Shown: positions 29,617 to 38,179, counted from the stretch's first letter. The stretch: DNA of 64,000 nt from Nocardioides guangzhouensis (GCF_004519545.1 NZ_SDKM01000023.1:1-64000), one strand, 5' to 3'. Notes: a model not told the origin generated them from the sequence alone. Numbers and translations are program-made.

Positions 29617-30885
29617 TCACCGCAGAGGGTCGAACGGCACGAGTTCGGCGGGGGTGGTGCCAGTCGCGATGCGCTGCGCGAGCAGCTTCCCGGTGAGCGG
29701 GCCAAGCGCGACTCCCCACATGCCGTGACCGCCCGCGACAAACACGCCCGGTGCGTTCGTCGCGCCGATCAGGGGAAGCCCGTCGGCGGTGCAGGGGCGG
29801 GAGCCGACCCATTCGTCGTGGCGGCGGTCGAGGTCGACGCCGGTGAACAACGGGCGGGCGGCCTCCACGATCGCGGTGATGCGGCGGCGGTCGAGGGCCG
29901 CGTCTGGCGCCCGGAACTCCATCATGCCGGCGACTCGGAGCCGCGCGCCGGCAGTTGTTGTGAGCGGGGTGCAGGCCACCCGCTGGGCCGGGAAGTACAC
30001 CGGACCGGCAGGAACCCGGTCGCAAGCGACGCTGAAGGAGTAGCCGCGGCCGGCCTGCACCGGTTGGCGGACACCGACGTTGCGGGCCAGGCTGGACAGC
30101 CAGGCGCCGTTGGCGAGCACCACGGCGTCGAAACGGCCGAGGGTCTCCCAGGCGCCGGTCGTCACGTTGTGGGCGGCGACGCGTACTCCGTCACGATGGT
30201 GCTCGACGTCGGCGATGTTGGCGCCTTCGACGATATGCCCGCCGCGCTCGCGTACCGCGGTGGCGAGAGCGCTTAGGAACACCGGTGGGTTGAGGTAGCG
30301 CTGGTCGTGCAGCCGCACCGCGGAACCGATTGCGGGGGACAGGGTCGGTTCTGCGGCGCGGGCCTCGTAGCCGGTGAGGACGTCGTACTTGACGTCCAAG
30401 CCGGCGGCCTGGATCTGCTCGAGCTCCTCGAGCAGCGCCGCCCGCTCCTGCGGTGTCCGGAAGCACGCCAGGAACGGGTCGGCTGGGTGGGTGTGCTCGT
30501 CGACGTGTGCGTCGGTGAGCTCGTCGAACGCGTCGAGCGCGAGCCGGTTCAGCGGCGCGTACGCCCGCATCCCGAGCCCCCAGTGGCGGGCGGTGCTGTG
30601 GCGGGCGAACCCGGTGAGGAACCGCAGCAACCGGGGCTCGGGGCGCAGGGGGACGTAGACCGGCGAGGAGGGGCTGAGCACCGCCTTCACCCCGTAGCGG
30701 AGCACCGCGGGTTCGGGCAGCGGGGCGGTCAGGGCGGGGGTGAGCCAGCCGGCGTTGCCCCAGGAGGACCCGGCCGCGACGTGGCGGCGGTCGTAGACGG
30801 TGACACTGAAGCCTTCTCGTTGCAGGAACCAGGCGGTGGAGAGCCCGACCATGCCGGCTCCGATGACGGCGACGCGCTGAGACAT
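29617..30885 (-). CDS. D-amino acid dehydrogenase-like FAD enzyme
   Basis: 422 residues of the DadA/DAO family. The FAD dinucleotide motif is VAVIGAGMVGLSTAWFLQRE. Family segments follow: GSSWGNAGWLTPALTAPLPE, then the YLNPPVFLSALATAVRERGG strand-helix, and the C-terminal RPCTADGLPLIGATNAPGVF with GHGMWGVALGPLTGK. DadA oxidises D-amino acids to oxo acids and passes electrons to quinones. It acts at the inner face of the membrane. The DksA-type gene lies 33 bases upstream on the same strand, so they may be cotranscribed. Confidence 0.85.
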   Translation of the reverse strand: MSQRVAVIGAGMVGLSTAWFLQREGFSVTVYDRRHVAAGSSWGNAGWLTPALTAPLPEPAVLRYGVKAVLSPSSPVYVPLRPEPRLLRFLTGFARHSTARHWGLGMRAYAPLNRLALDAFDELTDAHVDEHTHPADPFLACFRTPQERAALLEELEQIQAAGLDVKYDVLTGYEARAAEPTLSPAIGSAVRLHDQRYLNPPVFLSALATAVRERGGHIVEGANIADVEHHRDGVRVAAHNVTTGAWETLGRFDAVVLANGAWLSSLARNVGVRQPVQAGRGYSFSVACDRVPAGPVYFPAQRVACTPLTTTAGARLRVAGMMEFRAPDAALDRRRITAIVEAARPLFTGVDLDRRHDEWVGSRPCTADGLPLIGATNAPGVFVAGGHGMWGVALGPLTGKLLAQRIATGTTPAELVPFDPLR

Positions 30886-30917
30886 GAGTTCGACCTTCGG
30901 GTGAGTGCTGGGGCGGG

Positions 30918-31349
30918 TCAGTGGGCGGCGCAGCGGGCGCACATCGCCGCCCAGGGCCGCAGCTCGAGCCGCGGGAGCGGGATCTCGGTGTCGCAGCGGG
31001 TGCAGATGCCGTAGCGCCCGGCCGCCACCCGATCGCGGGCGGCGCGGACCTCGTGCAGGATCCGCTCGACGGTGGCCCGGTAGGTGGCGGCGACCTGGTC
31101 GAGATGGCTCGTCGAGGGCAGCGTGTCGAGCTGGCGCTGCCTGACGGCCTCGAGCTGGCTGAGGTACGCGTCGACTTCGACCGGGTCGGTGAACGGGACC
31201 CCGGCCGGGTCGGGTAGCTCGATGAGGGTCGCGGAGGATCCCGCGGCAGGGGAACGGTCTCGGGTCGTTCCGGCCGATCGGTTGTGGCTGGCGCCTGCAG
31301 ACGAGGTGTGGTGCTTCTGGGGTGCGACGGGGTGGGTGTGTGCGGTCAT
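30918..31349 (-). CDS. DksA/TraR zinc-finger protein
   Basis: 143 residues. A low-complexity N-terminus is followed by a helical region (VEVDAYLSQLEAVRQRQLDT; ATYRATVERILHEVRAARDR) and the C4 zinc finger ICTRCDTEIPLPRLELRPWA with CARCAAH. Four cysteines in CxxC...CxxC fit zf-dskA_traR. These proteins modulate RNA polymerase; the acidic tip residues of true DksA cannot be confirmed. It lies just upstream of the dadA-like gene. Confidence 0.85.
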   Translation of the reverse strand: MTAHTHPVAPQKHHTSSAGASHNRSAGTTRDRSPAAGSSATLIELPDPAGVPFTDPVEVDAYLSQLEAVRQRQLDTLPSTSHLDQVAATYRATVERILHEVRAARDRVAAGRYGICTRCDTEIPLPRLELRPWAAMCARCAAH

Positions 31350-31799
31350 GCTCAGTCCTTTGTGCGCATCGCGACGCTCAGCGACCCTTCGGGGGTCGAG
31401 TCGGGGCGTACGCGAAGGAGAGGCGACGCCACACGGGCGTCACCGGGGGATGCGAGGTCAGGACTGGGTCGGCGGGGCCCGGTCGACGCTGCGACGCAGG
31501 ACGTCGAGCCCCTTGATGCCGCGGGCCTCTTCGCTGAGGCGAAGGGCAAGCAGGGCCGCGCCGGACGGCACGTGTGAGGGCACGTGGCAGGACTCGGCCG
31601 GAGCCGAGTGCAGTGCTGCCAGCGGGACCGTCATGCCCGGACCATAGCCCACGGCCCGGCGGGTCCCAAGGATGTCGTCCCGTGAGCCAGCGGGATGCCG
31701 GTGTCGCGGCCTCGGTCTCAGGGCGGGGATCGGTCGCCGCGCGCGAACGATCGCGTAGCCCTGCTCGTCGACGGACGAGGGGCAGGGCCTCACCGACTG
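31350..31799. other. no intact gene seen
   Basis: The region contains a minus-strand peptide ending in ALRLSEEARGIKGLDVLRRS that has some protein character but no start or family. The rest is uninformative. Confidence 0.3.
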
Positions 31800-32034
31800 T
31801 CGCGGTAGGTGGCGAGTCTCGTTGGACCCGGCGGCGGTCGAAGGCGAGCGTGGCGAATGCGAGTGCTGCAACGAGGAGGCCGAAGTCGCGCAGAGCGACG
31901 TCGTAGGAGTCGCCCATCGTGACGGGTTTCGCGATGATGCCCGCCCGACCAGCCGGCAACCAGTGGGGCGCCGTAGCGGGCGCGAGAGCGACAGCGGTGC
32001 GCGGGCCACGATCTCGATCACGCACCAGGCGCAT
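31800..32034 (-). pseudogene. membrane-protein remnant
   Basis: The minus frame gives PHWLPAGRAGIIAKPVTMGD, then SYDVALRDFGLLVAALAFAT plus LAFDRRRV. The 'PVTMGDSYDVALRD + helix' pattern resembles the C-terminal half of a small integral membrane protein. The N-terminal helices are not present in this or nearby frames, and the downstream sequence becomes arginine-rich. I treat it as a remnant. Confidence 0.3.
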
Positions 32035-32103
32035 GGTGATTCGGGCGGAGCGTCGAGACGGCCGCCGTAGGGCACCTTCTCGGGTCGCCGGCCAGCTTCC
32101 TCC

Positions 32104-32961
32104 TCAGCGCGGTGACGCCGCCGGTCGGGAGTGTTCGGTGCGGTGCTCTGCTCGCCCTCCAACCATCGGCACTCCTTCTCCGGGCGCTTGCGACTCGTCG
32201 AGGAACTTGCGGAGCGCGGTCCACATCGCGGGCGGGTTGGAATACATCGGCCAGTGGCCGCTGTGCTCGACCTCGACCACCGTCACGCTGCGTCGCCGCC
32301 GCTCGGGCAGGTAGTACACATGCGCGTTCTGCTCCCCGTACATGAAAATCCTGGGCATCGGCAGGCCGACGAAGCGGTGGAGGAGGCATCCGTTGTCGGA
32401 CAGGTCTACCAACGACTCGAACACCGGACGTACGGCGTGGGGGTCGACGGTGGTCAGCACTCGAGAGCTGTACAGGGCACTGGAGAACTCATCTGCTGCC
32501 AGGGTGCGGGCGGCAAAGTCGGTCAGGAAGGTCACGGGGTCGTCCGAGTGGTGGGTGACGATCTCGCGGCTGAGGAAGCAGTCCTCTGCTGTCAGGTTGC
32601 CTTCGATGTCGTTGAAGCTGAGCACGCGGTCCGGGATGCGGCCGGAGAGCAGCAACGCGGTGAGACCACCCATCGAGTGACCCACGACGTGAAAGCGGTC
32701 GATAGCGAGCTGCTCGAGGACGGCGACGGCGACGTCGACCAAGAACGGGACGGAGACAAGGTCGAGACGACTGCTGGTGGGGGCGCCGAAGCCGGGCGCG
32801 TCACGGGCGAGAAAGCCGCGGCCGGCCAGACCGGGGAGCCTGGTGAAGTCGGCGTACTCCTCCTTCGTGGAGCCGAAGCCGTGGAGGAAGACCACCGGCT
32901 CCGGGCCCGGCACCATCTGGGCGGCGATGCGAAGGTCGGCGTCGCCCTCACGCAGGCTCAA
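32104..32961 (-). CDS. alpha/beta hydrolase
   Basis: 285 residues, start TTG. The oxyanion-hole motif is VVFLHGFGSTKEEYADFTRL. The nucleophile elbow is DRFHVVGHSMGGLTALLLSG (Ser of GHSMG), and the catalytic His lies in VTVVEVEHSGHWPMYSNPPA. A cap domain fills about residues 130-200. Family members include esterases and haloalkane or epoxide-type hydrolases; the substrate is not deducible. It is soluble, with no signal peptide. Confidence 0.85.
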   Translation of the reverse strand: MSLREGDADLRIAAQMVPGPEPVVFLHGFGSTKEEYADFTRLPGLAGRGFLARDAPGFGAPTSSRLDLVSVPFLVDVAVAVLEQLAIDRFHVVGHSMGGLTALLLSGRIPDRVLSFNDIEGNLTAEDCFLSREIVTHHSDDPVTFLTDFAARTLAADEFSSALYSSRVLTTVDPHAVRPVFESLVDLSDNGCLLHRFVGLPMPRIFMYGEQNAHVYYLPERRRRSVTVVEVEHSGHWPMYSNPPAMWTALRKFLDESQAPGEGVPMVGGRAEHRTEHSRPAASPR

Positions 32962-33009
32962 GGTCTGTTCGGACCACGAGGGTGGTCGTCAGTGTCTGCT
33001 GTCGCCGTG

Positions 33010-33735
33010 TCACAGCCACTGGCGGCCTCCCTGAAGTGAGGTGTAACGGTTGCGGGCTTCGGTGGGGCACGATTGGTCGACCGTCCGGTGCTGGGCGAGG
33101 CACTCGAGGACGCGCACGACGATGGCGGGCGGGTCGACTCTGAAGTATTGACGCAGGGCTGTGCGGGTGTCGGAGGGCCCGAAGCCGTCGGTACCCAGGG
33201 ACGACCAGTCTGCGTGAACGAAGGGGGCGATCTGGTCCGGCACCGCTCGCATCCAGTCCGACACCGCCACGACCGGACCGTTGTCCGGGTCCAGCCGGGT
33301 TGCGACGTGCGCGGTCCTTTGCGGTTCGTCGGGGTGGCGGTGGTTCCAGGCGTCGACGGCGAGCGCTTCCCGGCGGAGCTCGGTCCACGAGGTCACCGAC
33401 CAGACGTCGGCATGCACGCCCCAGTGGGCCTCCAGCATGCTGTGTGCCTTCAGCGCACACTGGACGGCGATACCTGAGGCCAGGATCTGCGCTCGAGGCT
33501 CCGGCCCCGGCTGGGCTTCGGACTAGCGGTGCATCCCGGCCAAGATTCCCGCGACGTCGGCGGTCGGGGGTTCTGGGGGCTGCAGGACCGGCTCGTTGTA
33601 AGGGGTGAGGTAGTAGAAGACTTCGGGGTCCTCGCCGGGTTCGCGGTTGCTGTACATCCTTCTCAGACCGTCCCGGACGGGCGCGTGACCGTGGGCGCCA
33701 TCTGCCGGGGACCGGCAAGAAGGTGCATCCCATCC
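33010..33735 (-). pseudogene. aceE: aceE (pyruvate dehydrogenase E1), 3' remnant
   Basis: Minus-strand reading gives the C-terminal ~240 residues of homodimeric pyruvate dehydrogenase E1: YSNREPGEDPEVFYYLTPYN, EPVLQPPEPPTADVAGILAG, then a TAG stop at 33525-33523. It continues in the same frame as RAQILASGIAVQCALKAHSM, WGVHADVWSVTSWTELRREA and VVAVSDWMRAVPDQIAPFVH up to the normal end region. Everything upstream of about 33735 (more than 600 residues) is missing. Truncation plus an in-frame nonsense codon mark it as dead; a complete aceE is presumably elsewhere in the genome. Confidence 0.85.
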
Positions 33736-33946
33736 TACGCGAGCAGCGGTGCTGGCTTGGGGTCGTGACGCTGGTGCCCGTACGGCATCCGTCGGTCGCC
33801 CTCGCGTCGGCAGGCGCCTTGGACAGTCACCGGCGATTGCCGACTCTCGGCAACAAAGAACATCGAACTCGACCGAACTGTGACGGCGACTCGGACGCGA
33901 CCTTCGAGAGACCGTTGGATCAGAGCAACCATCTTCGGCTCAGGCC

Positions 33947-35335
33947 ATGCATCCCCGCACGACGGTCGGGGGTCGGACAGAGGCGGCAGCGACGGCCTTC
34001 ACCTCGTCCCGCGACTGGCAGCAGGTACGCGAGTCCTGGACCGGGGATGCCGATCCAAGGGAAGGGGCGAGTTCGGTGACCACGACCCGACCGCGAGATG
34101 CCGGCGGCGTGTCCGGCGGCCCTAGAACCGTCGAGCCACGGTGGGGCTGGCCCGCCCCGTGGCCTCTCGCGCCCCCTCCTCCGCCACGCTCCGGGGACCC
34201 CCGCCTCGCTGCGCCCCGGGGCACGCCCGCCGGGCTCGGGCTCGGCGGGTTGTCGCGGCTGTATCGCGAGTCCGCGCAAAGTCCCTGGCGCGACGCCCTG
34301 GTGCGCGAGGACCTGGAGGACGGGTCGTTGGCCCGCCACGTGGCCGCAGGGGTTCGGGGCCTGTGCGCGAGCCCCGCCGTCTTCGCGCGTAGGCTCGGGA
34401 GCTCCGCGCGGTACCGCGAGCAGCTGTCCTGGTTGACCTCGACCGGCTGCAGTGCCGCCCAGGTCTACCGCGAGGTGGCAGCCGCCGACGTTCAGGCAGC
34501 GTGCGCGGTGCTGGGCCCGACATTCGAGGGCTCGCCGGAACCCGACGGACTCGTATCCCTCGACGTGGCTCCGCCTTTCGTGGCCAGCACGCGGACCGCC
34601 GTCGCCGCAGCGCATCGTCTGCACCACCGGATCGACCGGCCAAACTTCATCGTCGGGATCCGGGCGACTGCGCAAGGCGTGCCGGCGATTCAGGCGCTGG
34701 TCACCGCGGGCCGAAGCGTCAACGCCACGTCGATCTGCTCTCTGCGGCGCTACCGAACAGTCCTCGAGGCGTACGTCGCCGGGATGGAGGCATTCGTCGC
34801 TCGTGGCGGCAACCCGGCGAACGTCTACGGCGTGGCCACGTTCGCCGTGGCACTCGTGGACACATCGGTGGACAGCCGGCTCGCCGTTTCGACGGACAGT
34901 CGCGCAGCGGGGCTGCTCGGCGCCGCTGGTGTCGCTCAAGCGACCCTCGCTCACCGACTGTTCACCGACTGCTTCTCCACCTCCCGGTGGCGGCGCCTCG
35001 CCGACCTCGGCGCACGACCTCAGCGCCTGGCCTTCTCAACCGCCGGGACCGACGTCACCTCGCCGCAAGTGCGCAGGTATGTCCGGGAGCTGGTCCTGCC
35101 CAACACCGTGCATGCACTGTCGAAGGCCGGAATTGCGGCCCTCGACGGGAACCCAGCCCCGGTCAGCACCCTACCCGCGAAGACGCAGCGCGCCGACGCC
35201 GTCCTGGCGGATCTCGCCCACCTGGGAATCGACCTGGACGTCATCGGCTTGGCGCTCGAGGACAAAGCCGCCGCACAGGTACAAGGCTCGTTCGCCCGCG
35301 CGCTGGCTCGGATCGGGAGCAGCGAGCCCCGATGA
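33947..35335 (+). CDS. transaldolase homologue lacking catalytic lysine
   Basis: 462 residues including a Pro/Gly-rich N-terminus (about 1-90); the start could also be the GTG at 34077. The rest aligns by pattern with actinobacterial transaldolase: GVRGLCASPAVFARRLGSSA (normally TSNPTIF), DVQAACAVLGPTFEGSPEPD, RSVNATSICSLRRYRTVLEA, AYVAGMEAFVARGG. The Schiff-base lysine motif (IKIPAT in relatives) reads FIVGIRATAQGVPAIQ here, so Lys is Gly. The phosphate-binding Arg region (SRVDT) reads ALVDT. The fold is probably kept without aldol transfer. It overlaps the next membrane-protein gene by 4 nt. Confidence 0.78.
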   Translation: MHPRTTVGGRTEAAATAFTSSRDWQQVRESWTGDADPREGASSVTTTRPRDAGGVSGGPRTVEPRWGWPAPWPLAPPPPPRSGDPRLAAPRGTPAGLGLGGLSRLYRESAQSPWRDALVREDLEDGSLARHVAAGVRGLCASPAVFARRLGSSARYREQLSWLTSTGCSAAQVYREVAAADVQAACAVLGPTFEGSPEPDGLVSLDVAPPFVASTRTAVAAAHRLHHRIDRPNFIVGIRATAQGVPAIQALVTAGRSVNATSICSLRRYRTVLEAYVAGMEAFVARGGNPANVYGVATFAVALVDTSVDSRLAVSTDSRAAGLLGAAGVAQATLAHRLFTDCFSTSRWRRLADLGARPQRLAFSTAGTDVTSPQVRRYVRELVLPNTVHALSKAGIAALDGNPAPVSTLPAKTQRADAVLADLAHLGIDLDVIGLALEDKAAAQVQGSFARALARIGSSEPR

Positions 35336-36042
35336 TGACGGCGTACCGAGCCCTATGGTGGGTCTGCTCCGCCGCACTCGTCCTGATCGGAGCCGGCGCT
35401 GCGCTGACCCTCGCCCCGGCGGCCTTCGTGTTCCTGTTCCTGGCGTTCGCCACCGTCGGCGGCGTGGTGCGGCTCTGCCTGATCCCTGACCCAGACGCAC
35501 GTTCGCTTCGCGAGCAGGCACGCCTCATCGGCAGTGGTGCGCTGATCGCAGGTGCAACGGCCTGCGCGTTCGTCGGGTACGCAGCGCTGCTGGGAACCGG
35601 AGTGTTCCTGCTCGCCCTCCCCGTCCTGGGAACCTCGCCCTACGTCGTGGCCATCTGCGGCCGATGGCTGAGAGCGTGGCCCCCACCGCCGTCTGCCCCA
35701 ATGGGCCCGGTGATGCGCTCCCTCGCCTACGCCAGTCCGGAGTACCTGGGACCGCCGCCCCTGAGGGAGTTCGGCGACCTCACCGTCGAGGAACTGTGCC
35801 ACGCCTGGCGGACCAGCTACATCGAGCTGCAGCGGCAGACGAGACCAGCCCGCGTCCTTGCCCTCGTCATGCAACGGCAGCGGTATCTCGACGAACTCGA
35901 GCAACGCAACGCGCGCGGTTTCACGCAGTGGCTGGCCTCGGGCGCGCGACCGCCCGGCAACCCGCTGCCCTACATCGCGGGCGAACGCCTGGGCCATCCG
36001 ACGATCGACTGGGACGAGCTCACCCGTGGCCAGGACTGCTGA
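35332..36042 (+). CDS. membrane protein coupled to transaldolase-like gene
   Basis: 236 residues. Three to four membrane helices occupy about 1-125 (YRALWWVCSAALVLIGAGAA; AAFVFLFLAFATVGGVVRLC; GSGALIAGATACAFVGYAAL; LGTGVFLLALPVLGTSPYVV). A soluble C-terminal half follows, with LTVEELCHAWRTSYIELQRQ and RQRYLDELEQRNARGFTQWL; this segment recalls small helical domains found at the end of other actinobacterial membrane proteins. ATGA overlap ties it to the transaldolase homologue. Function unknown. Confidence 0.75.
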   Translation: MMTAYRALWWVCSAALVLIGAGAALTLAPAAFVFLFLAFATVGGVVRLCLIPDPDARSLREQARLIGSGALIAGATACAFVGYAALLGTGVFLLALPVLGTSPYVVAICGRWLRAWPPPPSAPMGPVMRSLAYASPEYLGPPPLREFGDLTVEELCHAWRTSYIELQRQTRPARVLALVMQRQRYLDELEQRNARGFTQWLASGARPPGNPLPYIAGERLGHPTIDWDELTRGQDC

Positions 36043-36065
36043 CCACGAGCATGCTGCTGCCGCAC

Positions 36066-36491
36066 CTAGCCGAGGGTGAGCCACAGGCCGGCGATGCCGG
36101 GCAGGATGCCCAGGAGCAGCCACGGCGAAAGCAGCTTGCGGCCGCGGATCACGAGAGCGGCGGCCACCGCCATGACACCGAAGGCAGCGGCGATCACATT
36201 CAGCCCGATCTGGGAGTCGAGCCGGTCCTCGGGAACGAACATGGCCGCCAGGACCAGCCCGACGGACATGTGCAGGATCGTGGTGACCGCAAGGCTGGAG
36301 GCCACCCAGCGCTGCACCCGGGTCAGGCTCCGTTCCGCCGCGACAGCGCTGTCCACGAGACGCGGCGCGGCCGGGTCGATCAGGTGCTTGCGCCGCTTGG
36401 GCCGCGACCCGGGTTCCGGCTGCGACGCGTAAGCGGGCAGGCCCGGGGCTGCGTTGGGTGTGGGGCGGGCTTCGTCGGAGGAGGTGTTCAT
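36066..36491 (-). CDS. three-helix membrane protein
   Basis: 141 residues. A Pro-rich N-terminal tail is followed by a basic segment (RPKRRKH) and three membrane helices (VASSLAVTTILHMSVGLVLA; QIGLNVIAAAFGVMAVAAAL; PWLLLGILPGIAGLWLTLG). No family is recognised. It is convergent with the preceding membrane-protein gene and starts 13 bases from the end of another small membrane-protein gene on its own strand. Confidence 0.73.
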   Translation of the reverse strand: MNTSSDEARPTPNAAPGLPAYASQPEPGSRPKRRKHLIDPAAPRLVDSAVAAERSLTRVQRWVASSLAVTTILHMSVGLVLAAMFVPEDRLDSQIGLNVIAAAFGVMAVAAALVIRGRKLLSPWLLLGILPGIAGLWLTLG

Positions 36492-36503
36492 CAGGACTCC
36501 ATT

Positions 36504-36851
36504 TCAGGCCAATGCAGTCATCGGGGGCGGGACCGCGGGTCGGCGCGCAGCGCACCGGACCACTTGCGTGTAAGGACTCGCTGGCTGCACCGGAACGCGA
36601 GCTGACCGAGGGTCACGCCGCACGGTCGGTCCTGGCGCGCCCGCGGCAGGCACCACGCGAGGGCTCCGGGCGTGGACTGCCTCACGCGGTCGGCGCTTTC
36701 GCTGCCCAATCGGCAGGCGGCGGAGGACGCGTGGACGGGCGCCGAGGCTCGTGCGCATCATCGCGCCGACGCTCAGCACCGTGGCAGTCATGACGCTTGC
36801 CGCCAGGGCTCCGAGAGCGAGCAGCCCGGACATGCCGTCAACGTCGGTCAT
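36504..36851 (-). CDS. small single-pass membrane protein (member 4)
   Basis: 115 residues: MTDVDGMSGLLALGALAASV runs into MTATVLSVGAMMRTSL, giving one N-terminal helix, then an Arg/Pro-rich tail. The layout resembles the other small TM proteins in this block, though the GTxKAADL core is absent. It overlaps the upstream gene by ATGA. The tail is low complexity, so its exact end is less sure than the helix. Confidence 0.55.
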   Translation of the reverse strand: MTDVDGMSGLLALGALAASVMTATVLSVGAMMRTSLGARPRVLRRLPIGQRKRRPREAVHARSPRVVPAAGAPGPTVRRDPRSARVPVQPASPYTQVVRCAARRPAVPPPMTALA

Positions 36852-37147
36852 CGGGACACGCCTCCTTCGGGCTGGGGCGCGTGGTCGTGGGTCGGGCCCG
36901 GCGGACTCTCAGTTGCCGCGCCCGGGGGAGGCGTTCCCTGCCTGGGCTCACCCAGGGGCTGCGGCGGCGCACCCCAAGCAGCCGGCCAGGTGGCCCGCGC
37001 GATGCGCCGCCAACTTGGGGCAACGCCTCGGGCCGCGCGGCCGTCGCCTGGGCTTGGGCCCAAGGCCTCGCGGATCCCGACGACCAGGACGCCGGCGGTG
37101 AGGGCGGTGGTCACCAGGAGCAGGATCAGGGCTTGCAGATCGGACAT
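36848..37147 (-). CDS. small single-pass membrane protein (member 3)
   Basis: 99 residues: MSDLQALILLLVTTALTAGV, then LVVGIREALGPSPGDGRAAR. One membrane helix is followed by a Pro/Gly-rich tail. The MSDL start plus helix plus 'VVG' echoes member 1 at 28707-28976 (MSDLGYMIWFLATG...VVGTMKAADL). Ribosome binding site GGAGGAG is upstream. It overlaps member 4 by 4 nt. Confidence 0.63.
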   Translation of the reverse strand: MSDLQALILLLVTTALTAGVLVVGIREALGPSPGDGRAARGVAPSWRRIARATWPAAWGAPPQPLGEPRQGTPPPGAATESPPGPTHDHAPQPEGGVSR

Positions 37148-37400
37148 GATGGGGAACTCCTCCCAGCTCAAGCAGCGTGCTGTCGGTGTCGGTGACGGTG
37201 GTCCTCGGGACGCTCGTCGGGGGCCGCGGGCCGCTCGTCGCGGGCCGCTCGTCGCGGCTGGTGGGCGCCGGCGCCGCGGCGGACTTGCGTGTGCGGCTGG
37301 GCAGCAGGTCGGCGGCCTTGAGGGTGCCGAAGGCCAGGACCGTCACGGTCATGACAGCCGTGGCGATCAGCCAGATGATCTGGTAGTCGAACTCGGTCAT
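36948..37400 (-). CDS. small single-pass membrane protein (member 2)
   Basis: MTEFDYQIIWLIATAVMTVT followed by VLAFGTLKAADLLPSRTRKS is a clear relative of member 1 (GTMKAADLFPGR). The open frame is 150 residues, but its last 200 nt overlap all of the start of member 3. After TDSTLLELGGVPHHV the sequence turns Arg/Pro-rich. A frameshift near 37150 that removed the original stop is likely; the natural protein would be about 80-90 residues. Leader and ribosome binding site are shared with member 1. Confidence 0.6.
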   Translation of the reverse strand: MTEFDYQIIWLIATAVMTVTVLAFGTLKAADLLPSRTRKSAAAPAPTSRDERPATSGPRPPTSVPRTTVTDTDSTLLELGGVPHHVRSASPDPAPGDHRPHRRRPGRRDPRGLGPKPRRRPRGPRRCPKLAAHRAGHLAGCLGCAAAAPG

Positions 37401-37410
37401 CGGGAAATGA

Positions 37411-37452
37411 ACTCCTTTCGCCATCAGTTACAAAACAAGCGGCGTAGCGTAT
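37411..37452 (-). promoter_or_regulatory. shared promoter/operator, site 1
   Basis: On the minus strand: ATACGCTACGCCGCTTGTTT, then TGTAACTGATGGCGAAAGGAG minus its first base. It is divergent from the TetR gene starting at 37480 and precedes member 2 of the small membrane-protein family. The ACGCTACG block, the GTTT block and the GCGAAAGGAG end are repeated at 28984-29025. This is a good candidate operator for the adjacent TetR protein. Confidence 0.55.
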
Positions 37453-37479
37453 TCTATTCCTGAGACTCGAGGAGGCACC

Positions 37480-38133
37480 GTGCCGAAGACCAGGCAGGCG
37501 AAGCAGGAGACCGAACTCCCCGGGCCGGGGGAGACCGGGCAGGGCGAGAAGCCGCGGCCCGGGCGACCGCGTCAGGCCGACCTCGACCAGCGTCTCGAGA
37601 GCGCGGTGCTCGCGCTCCTGCACGACGGCGGGCCTTCCGTCGTGACCGTGGAGGCCGTGGCCAACAAGGCCGGGGTCGCCAAGACCTCCATCTACCGCAG
37701 GTACGCCAACCGTCGGGAGCTGCTCACCGCCGCGCTGCACAACGCGATCGGAGCCCCGCAGCTCCCGGCGGAGGGGACGGTCCGGGACAAGGTCCGGTTC
37801 TCGCTGCGGCAGGCGTGGCGGCAGATGGCCGACGTCCTCGGGCCCGGCGGGCTGGCGGCCATCGTCGGTGACTCCGACCCGGAGTTCACCGAGTTGTTCC
37901 GCGCCGCGCTGCGTCCCTACGACGAGATGCTGGTGGCCCGGATCCGTGAGGACGTGGCCGCGGGGCTGCTGCGCCCGGACGTGGACCCGGACGGACTGGT
38001 GAGCCTGCTGCTGGGCGCCTACCTGGGCGAGCTGGTCCGCCACGGCCGCGTCGATGACGACTGGCTGGATCGGAGCCTGGAGATGATCTGGGCCGCGCTA
38101 GTACCACCCCGCACCCGGCGGCGAACCTCCTAG
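37480..38133 (+). CDS. TetR-family repressor
   Basis: 217 residues. A Lys/Glu/Pro-rich lead is followed by the TetR DNA-binding domain (LESAVLALLHDGGPSVVTVE, AVANKAGVAKTSIYRRYANR, RELLTAAL) and a helical ligand/dimer domain. The C-terminal helix region (RIREDVAAGLLRPDVDPDGL, VSLLLGAYLGELVRHGRVDD) matches the TetR_C_16-like group. GTG start with GAGGAGG upstream. It is divergent from the small membrane-protein genes, which it probably represses through sites 1 and 2. Confidence 0.9.
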   Translation: MPKTRQAKQETELPGPGETGQGEKPRPGRPRQADLDQRLESAVLALLHDGGPSVVTVEAVANKAGVAKTSIYRRYANRRELLTAALHNAIGAPQLPAEGTVRDKVRFSLRQAWRQMADVLGPGGLAAIVGDSDPEFTELFRAALRPYDEMLVARIREDVAAGLLRPDVDPDGLVSLLLGAYLGELVRHGRVDDDWLDRSLEMIWAALVPPRTRRRTS

Positions 38134-38179
38134 CCCGGCGCCGTCCGGGGCCGGACTAGAACCCCGGGGTCGGCCGGGT

